This document shows, in pieces, positions 35,200 through 44,638 of a DNA stretch of 64,000 nt (within the stretch, counting starts at the first letter, position 1; the number at the start of each line of letters is the position of its first letter). A program made the position numbers and the translations under genes. Under the pieces are notes generated by a model that was given only the letters and a program-made list of their open reading frames with translations, was not told where the DNA came from and ran no database searches. Source of the DNA: Saccharomonospora sp. NB11 (lineage in GTDB: Bacteria; Actinomycetota; Actinomycetes; Mycobacteriales; Pseudonocardiaceae); assembly GCF_015910535.1 (NCBI RefSeq), contig NZ_JACBJG010000008.1:186001-250000 (forward strand), in the 5' to 3' direction.

Positions 35200-37545
35200 G
35201 TGAGCCAGGAGCTTGATTCCGTGGTCGCTGCCCGTTCGGACGCCGGTGCGCCCACGCGATCCGATCAGGGCGCACCGCCGGGCGCCACCGTGCGGGCACC
35301 GTCGGCCACCCGACGGGTGCGAGCGCGGTTGGCGCGGCGGATCACGGCGCAGCGACCCGCATCCGTGAAGCAGGTTCTGGAGCCGCTGGCGGTCATCCAT
35401 CGCGAGCTGCACCCGAGCGCCGACCTCGCGTTGTTGCAGCGCGCCTACGACGTGGCCGAGTACCTGCACCGCGAGCAGCGGCGCAAGTCCGGCGACCCCT
35501 ACATCACGCACCCCCTTGCCGTGGCCACGATCTTGGCCGAGCTGGGGATGGACACGACCACGCTGGTCGCCGCCCTGCTGCACGACACGGTCGAGGACAC
35601 CGACTACTCGGTGGAACAGCTCACCGAGGAGTTCGGCGAGAAGGTCGCTCAACTGGTCGACGGCGTCACCAAGCTCGACAAGGTGAAGCTCGGTACCGCG
35701 GCGGAGGCGGAGACCATCCGCAAGATGGTCATCGCGATGGCCCGGGACCCGCGGGTGCTGGTCATCAAACTCGCCGACCGGCTCCACAACATGCGCACCA
35801 TGCGCTTCCTGCCGCCGGAGAAGCAGGCCCGCAAGGCGAAGGAGACGCTGGAGGTCCTCGCGCCGCTGGCCCACCGCCTGGGCATGGCGACCGTCAAGTG
35901 GGAACTGGAGGACCTCGCGTTCGCGATCCTGCAGCCGAAGAAGTACGACGAGATCGTGCGGCTGGTCGCCGACCGCGCCCCGTCGCGGGACACCTACCTG
36001 CGGTGGGTGATCGGGGAGCTGACGAAGCAGCTCGGGGAGTCGCGCATCACCGCCAAGGTCGAGGGGCGGCCGAAGCACTACTACTCGATCCACCAGAAGA
36101 TGATCGTGCGGGGACGCGACCTCGACGACATCCACGACCTCGTGGGTGTGCGGATCCTGGTGGACGAGGTCCGCGACTGCTACGCCGCCATGGGCGTGGT
36201 GCACGCGCTGTGGCAGCCCATGCCGGGCCGATTCAAGGACTACATCGCCCAGCCGCGCTTCGGCGTCTACCAGTCGCTGCACACCACCGTGATCGGCCCC
36301 GACGGCAAGCCGTTGGAGGTGCAGATCCGCACGCACGAGATGCACCGCACGGCGGAGTACGGCATCGCGGCGCACTGGCGGTACAAGGAGACCAAGGGCA
36401 CGCATCGCGGCAACGCCGTCGACATCGACGAGATGGCGTGGATGCGTCAGCTCCTCGACTGGCAGCGGGAGGCTGCGGACCCGGGGGAGTTCCTGGAGTC
36501 CCTGCGGTACGACCTGGCGACTCGCGAGATCTTCGTGTTCACGCCCAAGGGCGACGTGATCACGTTGCCGGTCGGTTCGACGCCCGTCGACTTCGCGTAC
36601 TCCGTGCACACCGAGGTCGGACACCGCTGCATCGGTGCGCGGGTCAACGGCCGGCTCGTCGCTCTGGAGCGCAAGCTCGAAAACGGTGAGGTCGTCGAAA
36701 TCTTCACCTCGAAGGCCGAGGGCGCGGGACCGAGCCACGACTGGTTGTCGTTCGTCGCCTCGCCGAAGGCCAAGGCGAAGATCCGCCAGTGGTTCGCCAA
36801 GGAACGGCGCGACGAGGCCGTCGAGAGCGGCAAGGAGGCCATCGCCAAGGAGGTCCGCAAGATCGGGCTTCCGTTGCAGCGGCTGGTCTCGGCCGACACG
36901 ATGGGCGCGGTCGCCAAGGAGTTGCGGCACAACGACATCAGCTCGTTGTACGCGGCGGTGGGCGAGCATCAGGTCGGCGCGAAGCACGTGGTGCAGCGGC
37001 TCGTGGCGCTCATCGGCGGTGTGGAGGAGGCCGAGGAGGAGCTGGCCGAGCGGGCCACACCGTCCACGGTCACCCGCCGCCGTGGCACCGGCGACGTCGG
37101 TGTGGTGGTGAAGGGCCAGACCGACATCTGGACCAAGCTCGCGCGCTGCTGCACACCCGTCCCCGGCGACGAGATCCTGGGCTTCGTCACCCGGGGCGGC
37201 GGCGTGTCCGTGCACCGCACCGACTGCACCAACGCCGACGAACTGCGCAAACAGCCCGAGCGGCTGCTCGACGTCGAGTGGGCGCCCACCGAGTCGTCGG
37301 TGTTCCTCGTGGCGATCCAGGTGGAGGCGCTCGACCGACACCGGTTGCTGTCCGACATCACCAAGGTGCTCGCCGACGAGAAGGTCAACATCCTTTCGGC
37401 GTCCGTGACGACGTCGCGGGACCGGGTGGCGGTCAGCCGGTTCACGTTCGAGATGGGCGACCCGAAGCACCTCGGCCACGTGCTCAAGGTGGTGCGCAAC
37501 GTCGAAGGCGTGTACGACGTCTACCGCGTGACGTCGGCCTCGTGA
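35200..37545 (+). CDS. relA: Bifunctional (p)ppGpp synthetase/hydrolase Rel
   Basis: 781 residues. HD hydrolase domain ([18 protein letters not shown], then LLHDTVEDT near residue 128), synthetase domain ([15 protein letters not shown]), TGS ([20 protein letters not shown] near residue 450), and a C-terminal ACT domain. The synthetase has RFKD (the RxKD form), which marks two-function enzymes, in contrast to ExDD in synthase-only RelA. Controls the stringent response. GTG start with GGAGG upstream. Confidence 0.95.
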   Translation: MSQELDSVVAARSDAGAPTRSDQGAPPGATVRAPSATRRVRARLARRITAQRPASVKQVLEPLAVIHRELHPSADLALLQRAYDVAEYLHREQRRKSGDPYITHPLAVATILAELGMDTTTLVAALLHDTVEDTDYSVEQLTEEFGEKVAQLVDGVTKLDKVKLGTAAEAETIRKMVIAMARDPRVLVIKLADRLHNMRTMRFLPPEKQARKAKETLEVLAPLAHRLGMATVKWELEDLAFAILQPKKYDEIVRLVADRAPSRDTYLRWVIGELTKQLGESRITAKVEGRPKHYYSIHQKMIVRGRDLDDIHDLVGVRILVDEVRDCYAAMGVVHALWQPMPGRFKDYIAQPRFGVYQSLHTTVIGPDGKPLEVQIRTHEMHRTAEYGIAAHWRYKETKGTHRGNAVDIDEMAWMRQLLDWQREAADPGEFLESLRYDLATREIFVFTPKGDVITLPVGSTPVDFAYSVHTEVGHRCIGARVNGRLVALERKLENGEVVEIFTSKAEGAGPSHDWLSFVASPKAKAKIRQWFAKERRDEAVESGKEAIAKEVRKIGLPLQRLVSADTMGAVAKELRHNDISSLYAAVGEHQVGAKHVVQRLVALIGGVEEAEEELAERATPSTVTRRRGTGDVGVVVKGQTDIWTKLARCCTPVPGDEILGFVTRGGGVSVHRTDCTNADELRKQPERLLDVEWAPTESSVFLVAIQVEALDRHRLLSDITKVLADEKVNILSASVTTSRDRVAVSRFTFEMGDPKHLGHVLKVVRNVEGVYDVYRVTSAS

Positions 37546-37585
37546 CGGTCCGGTCGTCGCGGTCGACGCCGTACTGTGCGTGATC

Positions 37586-38359
37586 ATGAGCGACGGGTTC
37601 GACTACCGCAGCCACGGCGAGATCGCCAGGCTCACCTTCACGCGGCCGGAGAAGATGAACGCCATCCGCCACGAGATGTGGTCGGCGATCCCGGATGTGG
37701 TCGCCGAGGTCGAGGCCGACCCGGCGGTGAAGGTGCTCGTCGTCACGGGCGCGGGTGACCACTTCTCGGCGGGCGCGGACATCGGGGAGTTCCGCGCGCT
37801 GCGGTCGACGGCCGAGGGCGCGGTGAGCTACGACCGCGCGGTGACGGCCGCCGTGGAGGCCCTCAGCGGCCTTCGCAAGCCGAGCATCGCGATGATCCGG
37901 GGCAACTGCATCGGTGGTGGGAGTCAGATCGCGGTGGCATGCGACTTCCGGTTCGCCGCGAAGAACGCCCGGTTCGGGATCACGCCCGCCAAGCTCGGGA
38001 TCGTCTACGACTTCACCTCGACGCGGCAGCTCGTCGACCTCGTCGGGCCGGCACATGCCCGGTATCTGTTGTTGTCGGCGACGTTGGTGAACGCGCAGCG
38101 GGCCGCGGAGATGGGCCTGGTCAACGAGCTCGTCGACGCCGACGCCTTGGAGGAGACCACGACGGCGTTCGCGCGGACATTGTGCTCTCGGTCGCAGACG
38201 GCGGTGCGGAGCATGAACGAGATCATCGGGCGCATCCTCGCGGGCCAGACGGAGTGCGACGAGGAGATCGAGCGGCTGCGTACCGAGGCCGTCCACAGCG
38301 CCGACTACGCCGAAGGCGTGGCCGCGTTCCTGGAGCGCCGCGCCCCACGCTTCGCCTGA
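37586..38359 (+). CDS. Enoyl-CoA hydratase/isomerase family protein
   Basis: 257 residues of the crotonase fold. Oxyanion-hole regions are SAGADIGEF near residue 61 and IRGNCIGGGSQIAVACDFR near residue 108. The general-acid/base Glu positions of true hydratases are not obvious, so the reaction (hydration, isomerisation or hydrolysis of a CoA thioester) is open. ATG 37586 follows TACTGT closely and may be near leaderless. Confidence 0.85.
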   Translation: MSDGFDYRSHGEIARLTFTRPEKMNAIRHEMWSAIPDVVAEVEADPAVKVLVVTGAGDHFSAGADIGEFRALRSTAEGAVSYDRAVTAAVEALSGLRKPSIAMIRGNCIGGGSQIAVACDFRFAAKNARFGITPAKLGIVYDFTSTRQLVDLVGPAHARYLLLSATLVNAQRAAEMGLVNELVDADALEETTTAFARTLCSRSQTAVRSMNEIIGRILAGQTECDEEIERLRTEAVHSADYAEGVAAFLERRAPRFA

Positions 38360-38362
38360 CAT

Positions 38363-38453
38363 CGTGTCCGCGCCCTGCGCACGCGTGTCCGCGCCGCAGG
38401 ACGCCGGCATGCGTGCAAGAGACGCCGACATGCGTGCAGGAGGCGCGGACACG
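38363..38453. repeat. array of 21-bp intergenic repeats in two orientations
   Basis: Two direct copies begin CGTGTCCGCGCC (at 38363 and 38384). Two or more inverted copies with CGCCGRCATGCGTGCARGAG start at 38402 and 38423, and CGCGGACACG ends the array. Unit length is 21 bp. It lies just after the enoyl-CoA hydratase stop and before a terminator. Too short and spacer-less for CRISPR. Confidence 0.65.
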
Positions 38454-38455
38454 CC

Positions 38456-38491
38456 GAATGGGCCGCATCCGCGCGCGGATACGGCCCATTC
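38456..38491. terminator. bidirectional terminator between enoyl-CoA hydratase and cyclophilin
   Basis: GAATGGGCCG and CGGCCCATTC (38456-38465 and 38482-38491) enclose an ATCCGCG/CGCGGAT stem, with one mismatch. It is placed between convergent genes, ten bases from the cyclophilin stop. Confidence 0.75.
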
Positions 38492-38501
38492 TCGGGAATC
38501 G

Positions 38502-39362
38502 TCAGGACTCGACGGTGACGTCGGTGAAGGTGACGTCGGTGAGCGGCTTGCCGCCACCCGGGCTCGGGTCGAAGCTGCCGTCGTGGCCGCCACGGGCCAC
38601 CTCGTCGATCACCTTCAGGCCCTCGTCGTCGATGGAGCCGAACACGGTGTAGTCCGGCGGCAGCGGAGCCTCGCCGAACACCATGAAGAACTGGCTGCCG
38701 TTGGTGTCGGGGCCGCTGTTGGCCATCGCGAGGACACCCCGACCGTATTCGAGCTCCTCGAACGTCTCGTCGGCGAACGTGTAGCCGGGGCCGCCTGTGC
38801 CCTGCCCCGTCGGGTCACCGCACTGCAGCATCTGCAGGCCCTCGGTGCCGATCCGGTGGCAGCTCGTGTCGGTGTAGTAGCCCTCCTCGGCGAGGTGCAC
38901 GAAGCTGTTCACGGTGCACGGGGCGAGCGCCCGGTCGAGTTCGAGGCCGATGTCGCCGACGTTGCTGTGCAACGTGACCTTCACGGTTCCCTCGGACGAC
39001 ACGTTCTCGCCGTCCGGCACGGACACCTTCTTGGCCGCCTCCCCGGACTCCGTGTACTCGCACGACGTCGGGTTCGGCAACGGCTCGGGACGCTGCGCCA
39101 ACTCGACCCGCTCCGTGGGGATCTCGATGTCCGTCGGCGCGGCCGGGGTGGTGGCCGACGACGAGCCGTCGGCGTTGTTCTCGGCCTCGCTGTCGCCGCC
39201 CCGCGTTGCCAGGACCACGATGAGCCCGGCGACCACGACCACGGCGCCGACCGTGACACCGACTCCCACGATCCTGCGTCGCTTCGCCCGCTCGGCTCGA
39301 CGGGCGAGCTGTCGTTCGAGCTTGCGTTTCGCGGCCTCGCGGCGCTGCTGGTTGGTCGCCAC
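38502..39362 (-). CDS. Membrane-anchored cyclophilin-type peptidyl-prolyl isomerase
   Basis: 286 residues. Basic N-terminus, membrane helix at about residues 32-52, Ser/Thr/Pro linker, then the cyclophilin domain (FVHLAEEGYYTDTSCHRIG, QCGDPTGQGTGGPGYTFADE, GVLAMANSGPDTNGSQFFMVFG). It should face outside the cell and help fold exported proteins. GTG 39362 has AAGGAGG five bases upstream. Corresponds in position to mycobacterial ppiB (Rv2582). Confidence 0.9.
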   Translation of the reverse strand: MATNQQRREAAKRKLERQLARRAERAKRRRIVGVGVTVGAVVVVAGLIVVLATRGGDSEAENNADGSSSATTPAAPTDIEIPTERVELAQRPEPLPNPTSCEYTESGEAAKKVSVPDGENVSSEGTVKVTLHSNVGDIGLELDRALAPCTVNSFVHLAEEGYYTDTSCHRIGTEGLQMLQCGDPTGQGTGGPGYTFADETFEELEYGRGVLAMANSGPDTNGSQFFMVFGEAPLPPDYTVFGSIDDEGLKVIDEVARGGHDGSFDPSPGGGKPLTDVTFTDVTVES

Positions 39363-39486
39363 CTGCCCTCCTTGAAGTCTTCGACACACCCGCTGCGGGT
39401 GGCGGCAGTCTATGGGCACTGTCTGTGAGGAAGCTGTGTAGGGGCGGCTAGGGTGAGACCGATCCCAGATCCCGGAGGTGTTCGTC

Positions 39487-40137
39487 GTGCTGGTCGTCGG
39501 GTTTCCGGCAGGCGCGTTCCGGGCCAACTGCTATCTCGTCGCGGCCGGGCCGGGCCGGGAGTGCGTCGTCGTCGACCCCGGTGAGAGCGCGTCGGACGGT
39601 GTCGAGAAGGCCCTGCGGGAGCACGAGCTGACCCCGGTGGCGGTGCTGGCGACCCACGGTCACTACGACCACGTGGCGTCGGCCGCGGAGCTGTCGGAGA
39701 CACACGGGGTGGCCGTGCACGTCCGCCCCGAGGACCGCCCGCTGCTGACGGACCCGGCGGCGGGCTTGGGGCCCCAGCTCGCGGCCGTCGTCGGTCCGGT
39801 GTCGTTGCCGGAACCCGCCGCCGTCGAGCCGCTGGACGAAGGGCCCCTCGACCTGGCGGGTCTGCGGTTCGACGTGCTGCACACGCCGGGGCACACACCG
39901 GGCTCGGTCGTGTTCACGGTGCGCGCCGAGGAAGGCGGACGGGTTGCGTTGACCGGCGACACGCTGTTCGCGGGTTCGGTGGGCCGCACGGACCTGCCCG
40001 GGGGTGATGCGGACGCGCTTGCGTCCTCGCTGCGACGTCTCATGTCGTCGCTCGACGACGGGACGGTCGTCCTCCCGGGGCACGGGGACAGCACCACCAT
40101 CGGTCGGGAGCGGGTGGGCAACCCGTTCCTGACCTGA
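39487..40137 (+). CDS. Metallo-beta-lactamase fold hydrolase (glyoxalase II-like)
   Basis: 216 residues. Metal motif THGHYDH near residues 56-62, HTPGHTPGSVVF near 137, TGDTLFAGSVGRTDLPGGD, and a final GHGDSTTIGRE. This is the glyoxalase II/YcbL type; a hydroxyacylglutathione is not expected in an actinomycete, so the thioester used is unknown. GTG 39487 was preferred for CGGAGG at 39472-39477. Divergent from the cyclophilin. Confidence 0.88.
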   Translation: MLVVGFPAGAFRANCYLVAAGPGRECVVVDPGESASDGVEKALREHELTPVAVLATHGHYDHVASAAELSETHGVAVHVRPEDRPLLTDPAAGLGPQLAAVVGPVSLPEPAAVEPLDEGPLDLAGLRFDVLHTPGHTPGSVVFTVRAEEGGRVALTGDTLFAGSVGRTDLPGGDADALASSLRRLMSSLDDGTVVLPGHGDSTTIGRERVGNPFLT

Positions 40138-40196
40138 CACGGACGAGACTTGTACGACCACGTTCGACAGCACGGCAAGGGGTACGAGGGCGCACC

Positions 40197-40865
40197 ATGA
40201 CTGAACACGAGCCGACGTCGGCCGACCGGGCACGCGAACCGGAGCGCATCCTGCTCTCGGGGGAGGACGGCAAGGTCCGTCGGACCCGCGTGATCTCGGG
40301 GCTCGTCGCGGTGGCGATGCTGGCGGCGGCGTTCGGCGGGGTCACGGGCCTCATCGCCGGTCAGGTGCCCGCGCTCGTCGTCGCGGCGGTCATCGCGGTG
40401 CCGTTGCTGTTGCTCGTGGTCTCGGGGGCCCGTCGGCGGATGTGGCTGGAGGGCACCACGGTCACGGTGCGGACCTGGGGGACGCGCCGGGTCGATCTCA
40501 CGACGGCCTCGCGGCTGGACCTGCTGATCACCGACGTGCGGGGCACGCGGACGGTGAGCCTGCTGGTGACCGGCGGGCAGCGTGCGGCCGTCAAGATCGA
40601 CCTCGCCGCGTACGCGGGGACCGGAGGTCGGGAACTCGGCATCCTGCCGCTGCGCCAGATCGCCGACGCCGTGGTGAACAACCTGGACGCGGGTGGTCTC
40701 GTGTTCTCGCAGCTCCTCGTGGCCCAGCTCCGCTCGGAGGCCCGGGGCGACGCCGCCGCGGACCGTCCGCTCTACCGCCTGGCGTCGGCGGCTCCGTCGG
40801 GCAAGCTCGCGCAGCGGTTCAGCATGCAGGCCGTCAGCCGGTTCGTGGCGACGTTGGAGGACTGA
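40197..40865 (+). CDS. membrane protein of unknown function with PH-like soluble domain
   Basis: 222 residues. Two membrane helices at about residues 32-75, then a soluble part with WLEGTTVTVRTWGTRRVDLTTASRLDLLI that reads like a bacterial PH domain. I do not recognise a named family. ATG 40197. Its last 32 bases overlap the 3' end of the convergent YibE/F gene. Confidence 0.65.
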   Translation: MTEHEPTSADRAREPERILLSGEDGKVRRTRVISGLVAVAMLAAAFGGVTGLIAGQVPALVVAAVIAVPLLLLVVSGARRRMWLEGTTVTVRTWGTRRVDLTTASRLDLLITDVRGTRTVSLLVTGGQRAAVKIDLAAYAGTGGRELGILPLRQIADAVVNNLDAGGLVFSQLLVAQLRSEARGDAAADRPLYRLASAAPSGKLAQRFSMQAVSRFVATLED

Positions 40866-42513
40866 GTTCGTCGTCGGGGTCCTCGGCCTCGTGCGGCTCG
40901 GCGTTCTCGTCGCGTACGGCCACGAGGGCGGCGAGCAGCGTGGTGAGGGGAACGGCGGCGATGATGCCGATGCTGCCCGCCAACGTGCGGACGAGTTCCT
41001 GAGCGACGTCCTGCGACTGCAGGATCGGGGAGAGACCGACGTCGGCCAACGACGACAACAGCAACAGCGGCAGCGCCGCCCCGGCGTAGGCGAGCACGAG
41101 CGTGTTCACCGCCGAGCCGACGTGCGCGCGGCCGATGCGCAACCCGGCCGCGTAGAGGCTGCGCCAGCTCAGCGCGGGGTTGGCGCGACGCAGTTCCCAC
41201 ACCGCGCTGGCCTGTGCGACGGTCACGTCATCGAGCACCCCGAGAGCGCCGATGACGATGCCCGCCAGCAGCAGACCACGGGGGTCGAGGTCTCCGCCGA
41301 GAGAGCCGATGAGCGAGCTCGTGTCGGCGTCCAGCCCGGTGAGGTCGGCGGCGGCCGAGAACACGGCCGACAGCACGCCGATGAGCGCGAGACTCGCGAT
41401 CGTGCCGAGCACCGCCACCGACGTGCGTGCGGAGACGCCGTGGGTGACGTACAAGGCGAGGAACATGATGAGCCCGGCGGCGGCGATGGCCACCAGCAGG
41501 GGATCGCGGCCCGCGAGGATGGCGGGCAGGACGAACAGGACGATCACGCCGAAGGTGATGCCGAGGGCCACGAGCGAGGCGAGTCCCTGCCAGCGGCCCA
41601 ACAACAGCACGGCCGCGGCGAAGAGCACACCCAGCAGCAGGAGCGGGACTCCGCGCTGGAAGTCGCGGATCTGGTACGAGCCGGGGTCCGTGGGCTCGCC
41701 TCCGCCGTAGGCCAACACCACCTCGTCGCCCACGGCGAAGCGAGGACTGCTGGGCTCGATCGGCAGGATCTTGCTGATCGTCGCCCCCTGCCCGGGGCCG
41801 TCGTCCAGACGGACGTCCACCGACAGGCAACGCTGGTCGTCCGGGTCGGGCTCGCCGACCTGGACCTGCCCCGGTTGGAGACACGGCCCGGCCGCGGCAG
41901 CCGTGACCACGCCGTCCACGGGCGTTCCGGCCGACCCGGCCAGCTCGGGCGCACCCTCCCAGGGGAAGAGCACCCCCACGGCCACGACGGTCGCCAGCGC
42001 CAGCGGGGCGAGCAGGGCGAGCAGGAGGCGTCGGACCTGCCTGGAGGCAGGCGTCGTGTCGCCGTGTCCGTGTCCGTGGCCGTGGCCGACAGACACGGGC
42101 GGCGTGCGGGGCCGGTCCTTGTCGGTGCGCTCGGTCTTCTCCTCCGGCGGTGTCGAGCCACGTCCGGAGTCGGTCGACGGCGGTGGCGGCGTGGCGTCCG
42201 ACGGCTTTCGCGTCGTCGCGCCCGCGTCGCGTTCCTCGGACGGCGTGGCCGGTGCGGGGTCGAGTACCCCTGCCACCGAGGACTTCGCGGCCGTCGACCG
42301 ACGGCCTCCGGCAGGCCGGTCAGGCCGCTCGCGACCTTCGGCGAGCGGGGTGTCCGGGCGGCGGCGTCGGGGCGTGGCCGGGTCACCGGTCGTGGTCCGG
42401 GTCGCCGCACGCGGTCCCGAGGCGGTCGGGCGGGCTCGGCGACGGGCGGGCGCGGGGTGTTCGGGTCTCACCCGGGGCAGCGGCTCGGTCGGATCGGAGT
42501 CGTCGGGGCGCAC
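40834..42513 (-). CDS. YibE/F-like multi-pass membrane protein with His/Gly-rich N-terminus
   Basis: 559 residues. The first 160 are Pro/Arg/Thr-rich and look disordered, with a GHGHGHGHGD stretch at residues 143-152 just before the first membrane helix. Then come an extracytoplasmic loop and about seven helices of the YibE/F family (GLASLVALGITFGVIVLFVLPAIL, GALGVLDDVTVAQASAVWELR). Function unknown, probably transport. The His-Gly stretch could bind metal. Convergent overlap with the upstream gene on plus. Confidence 0.8.
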   Translation of the reverse strand: MRPDDSDPTEPLPRVRPEHPAPARRRARPTASGPRAATRTTTGDPATPRRRRPDTPLAEGRERPDRPAGGRRSTAAKSSVAGVLDPAPATPSEERDAGATTRKPSDATPPPPSTDSGRGSTPPEEKTERTDKDRPRTPPVSVGHGHGHGHGDTTPASRQVRRLLLALLAPLALATVVAVGVLFPWEGAPELAGSAGTPVDGVVTAAAAGPCLQPGQVQVGEPDPDDQRCLSVDVRLDDGPGQGATISKILPIEPSSPRFAVGDEVVLAYGGGEPTDPGSYQIRDFQRGVPLLLLGVLFAAAVLLLGRWQGLASLVALGITFGVIVLFVLPAILAGRDPLLVAIAAAGLIMFLALYVTHGVSARTSVAVLGTIASLALIGVLSAVFSAAADLTGLDADTSSLIGSLGGDLDPRGLLLAGIVIGALGVLDDVTVAQASAVWELRRANPALSWRSLYAAGLRIGRAHVGSAVNTLVLAYAGAALPLLLLSSLADVGLSPILQSQDVAQELVRTLAGSIGIIAAVPLTTLLAALVAVRDENAEPHEAEDPDDELSPPTSPRTG

Positions 42514-42812
42514 CCGGTCATCTTGCCCGGTTCGCGCTCACCCGCTGTCGACAGCCGGAGGGGCCGGATTCGGATTGGTCTGGATCTCGACGGAACCGGA
42601 TGGGGGTTCTCCACGTCACAGTGAGCGAGAACGTGCAGAGGCGGCGTGCCGCTCGTCGCGGTGTCCGCACGTCCGGCTGGGGGTCGGACGTGCGGGGCCC
42701 GGGTGCGCCGCCCCGTTCTCGCCGTCACGGTGTTCCGACGGGCGAAACGTCGTCGTTGCGTTTCCGCCCGTCGCGGGTGAGGCTGCGGGGAACCGACCGG
42801 GAAGGACCGACT
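42514..42812. other. 299-bp divergent region with two strong hairpins
   Basis: Between the YibE/F gene and the ThDP enzyme. It contains CCGCACGTCCG/CGGACGTGCGG (42665-42675 and 42685-42695) and CGACGGGCG/CGCCCGTCG (42736-42744 and 42765-42773, extended inwards by AAACG/CGTTT with one bulged C). Both lie in the probable 5' leader of the ThDP gene. I do not see a THI-box riboswitch. No supported gene. Confidence 0.55.
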
Positions 42813-44579
42813 GTGGGTTCCGACGTGACGACATCCGAGGTCTCGCCGACCTCCCAGGCCGACACTGGCCACACGACGAGCAGGGCGTTCCTCGAGGCGC
42901 TGGCCGAGGGCGGGGTTCGCTACGTCTTCAGCAACCTCGGCAGCGACCACCCGGGTGTGCTGGAGGCGTACGCGCAGGCGCGTGTCGAGGGCCGCGAGGA
43001 CACGCTGCCGGAACTGGTGATCTGCCCGCACGAGAGCGTGGCGATGGCGGCGGCGATCGGGTACGCGCAGGTCAGTGGCACTCCTCAGGCCGTACTGGTG
43101 CACGTCGAGTGCGGCACCCAGAACATCGGCGGAATGCTGCACAACGCCGCGAAGGGGCGGGTCGGCGTGCTCATGTACGCGGGCGCGTCGCCCTTCACTC
43201 AGGAGGGCGAGCTGTTCGGCAGCCGCAACGAGTTCATCCAGTGGATCCAGGACGTCCACGACCAGCGTGGCATCGTCCGTGGCTACACGAAGTACGACAA
43301 CGAGATCCGCACCGGGGCCAACGTCAAGCAGCTCGTGCACCGGGCACTGCAGTTCGCGAAGAGCTCGCCGCAGGGGCCGGTGTATCTCGTGGGCCCGCGC
43401 GAGGTGATGGAGGCGGAGGCGCCGAGGGAACAGGCCGACGCGGCGCACTTCCCGGCCGTGGCGCCGGAGGCTCTGGCGCCTGCGGCGGTGGAGCGCATCG
43501 CCACCGCCCTCGCCGAGGCGCGTCGGCCGGTGGTCGTGACCTCGTACCTGGGCCGCGACCCCGAGGCGGTTCCCGCGCTCGTCGAGCTCTGCGAGGCCGC
43601 GGGCGCCGGGGTGCTCGAATCGGTGCCCTCCTACGTCAACTTCCCGGCCGACCACCCGCTGCACTGGGGCTTCCAGTGGAATGACCAGAAGCACAACCCG
43701 TTGCTCGAAGAGGCCGACGTGGTGTTGGTGCTGGGCAGCGACGTGCCGTGGATCCCGACGAAGAACCGCCCGAATGCGCAGGCCCGGATCTTCGTGGTCG
43801 ACGAGGACCCGCTCAAGGAGCAGATGCCGCTGTGGCACGTGCCCGCGGAGCTGTTCGCCAAGGCCGACCTCGGCACCGCCGTACGGCAGGTGCGGCAGCG
43901 GGTGGCCGAGCTGGCCGACGCCGACGACGTCGCCCGGCGTCGGGAACGGGCCGCGGCCGAACACGACCGGCTGTTCGCCGACAAGGCGTCGCGGGAGACC
44001 CCCGACGACGACGTGATCACTCCGGAGTACCTCGTGGCGTGCGTCCGGGAGGCGATCGACGACGACACCCTCGTGCTGACCGAGGCCATCACTCAGTACC
44101 CGACGGTGAGCTGGCACCTGCGGCGCAACCGGCCGGGATCGCTGCTCGGGTCCGGCGGCGGGTCGCTCGGCTGGGCCATCGGCGCGGCGCTCGGCGCGAA
44201 GCTCGCCGAGCCGGACCGCACGGTCGTCTCGCTCGTCGGGGACGGCTCGTATCTGTTCGGGGTGCCGTCGTCGGTGTTCTGGATGGCGCGCCGCTACCAG
44301 GCGCCGTCGCTCACGGTCGTGTTCGACAACAACGGCTGGAACGCGCCCAAGGCGTCCGCGCTCAGCGTGCACCCGGACGGCACGGCGGCCCGTCGTGACG
44401 ACTTCGGCGTCCACTTCGACGAGCGGCCCGACCTCCCCGGCATCGCCGAGGCGGCCGGTGGCGCGTGGGGTCGGACGGTGACGGCTCCGACGGAGCTGAA
44501 GGACAGTCTCGAAGAGGCGTTGGCCGCGGTGCGGTCGGGACGGTCGGCGGTCCTCGCCGTCCGAGTTCCCGGACTGTGA
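42813..44579 (+). CDS. Thiamine pyrophosphate-dependent enzyme, acetolactate synthase-like
   Basis: 588 residues with the three-domain layout of acetolactate synthase/benzoylformate decarboxylase enzymes. The catalytic Glu is in CPHESVAMAAAIGYAQ near residue 74. The ThDP-binding motif GDGSYLFGVPSS...NNGWN lies near residue 475. It has no partner small subunit and is not with ilv genes, so it is probably a decarboxylase or carboligase of another 2-oxo acid. GTG 42813 with GAAGGA upstream; GTG 42825 possible. An IclR gene follows. Confidence 0.82.
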   Translation: MGSDVTTSEVSPTSQADTGHTTSRAFLEALAEGGVRYVFSNLGSDHPGVLEAYAQARVEGREDTLPELVICPHESVAMAAAIGYAQVSGTPQAVLVHVECGTQNIGGMLHNAAKGRVGVLMYAGASPFTQEGELFGSRNEFIQWIQDVHDQRGIVRGYTKYDNEIRTGANVKQLVHRALQFAKSSPQGPVYLVGPREVMEAEAPREQADAAHFPAVAPEALAPAAVERIATALAEARRPVVVTSYLGRDPEAVPALVELCEAAGAGVLESVPSYVNFPADHPLHWGFQWNDQKHNPLLEEADVVLVLGSDVPWIPTKNRPNAQARIFVVDEDPLKEQMPLWHVPAELFAKADLGTAVRQVRQRVAELADADDVARRRERAAAEHDRLFADKASRETPDDDVITPEYLVACVREAIDDDTLVLTEAITQYPTVSWHLRRNRPGSLLGSGGGSLGWAIGAALGAKLAEPDRTVVSLVGDGSYLFGVPSSVFWMARRYQAPSLTVVFDNNGWNAPKASALSVHPDGTAARRDDFGVHFDERPDLPGIAEAAGGAWGRTVTAPTELKDSLEEALAAVRSGRSAVLAVRVPGL

Positions 44580-44638
44580 CGTCCTTTTCGGCCTGAACGT
44601 GCCCGCTCGCCGCGGTGAGGCTCGTACTATCTCGCACC

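Noticed and set aside
38363-38453. CRISPR array
   Set aside because: Units of 21 bp abut without spacers, occur in both orientations and have no cas genes nearby.
42514-42812. thiamine (THI-box) riboswitch before the ThDP gene
   Set aside because: Hairpins are present but the conserved CTGAGA and ACCTGA-type segments are not.
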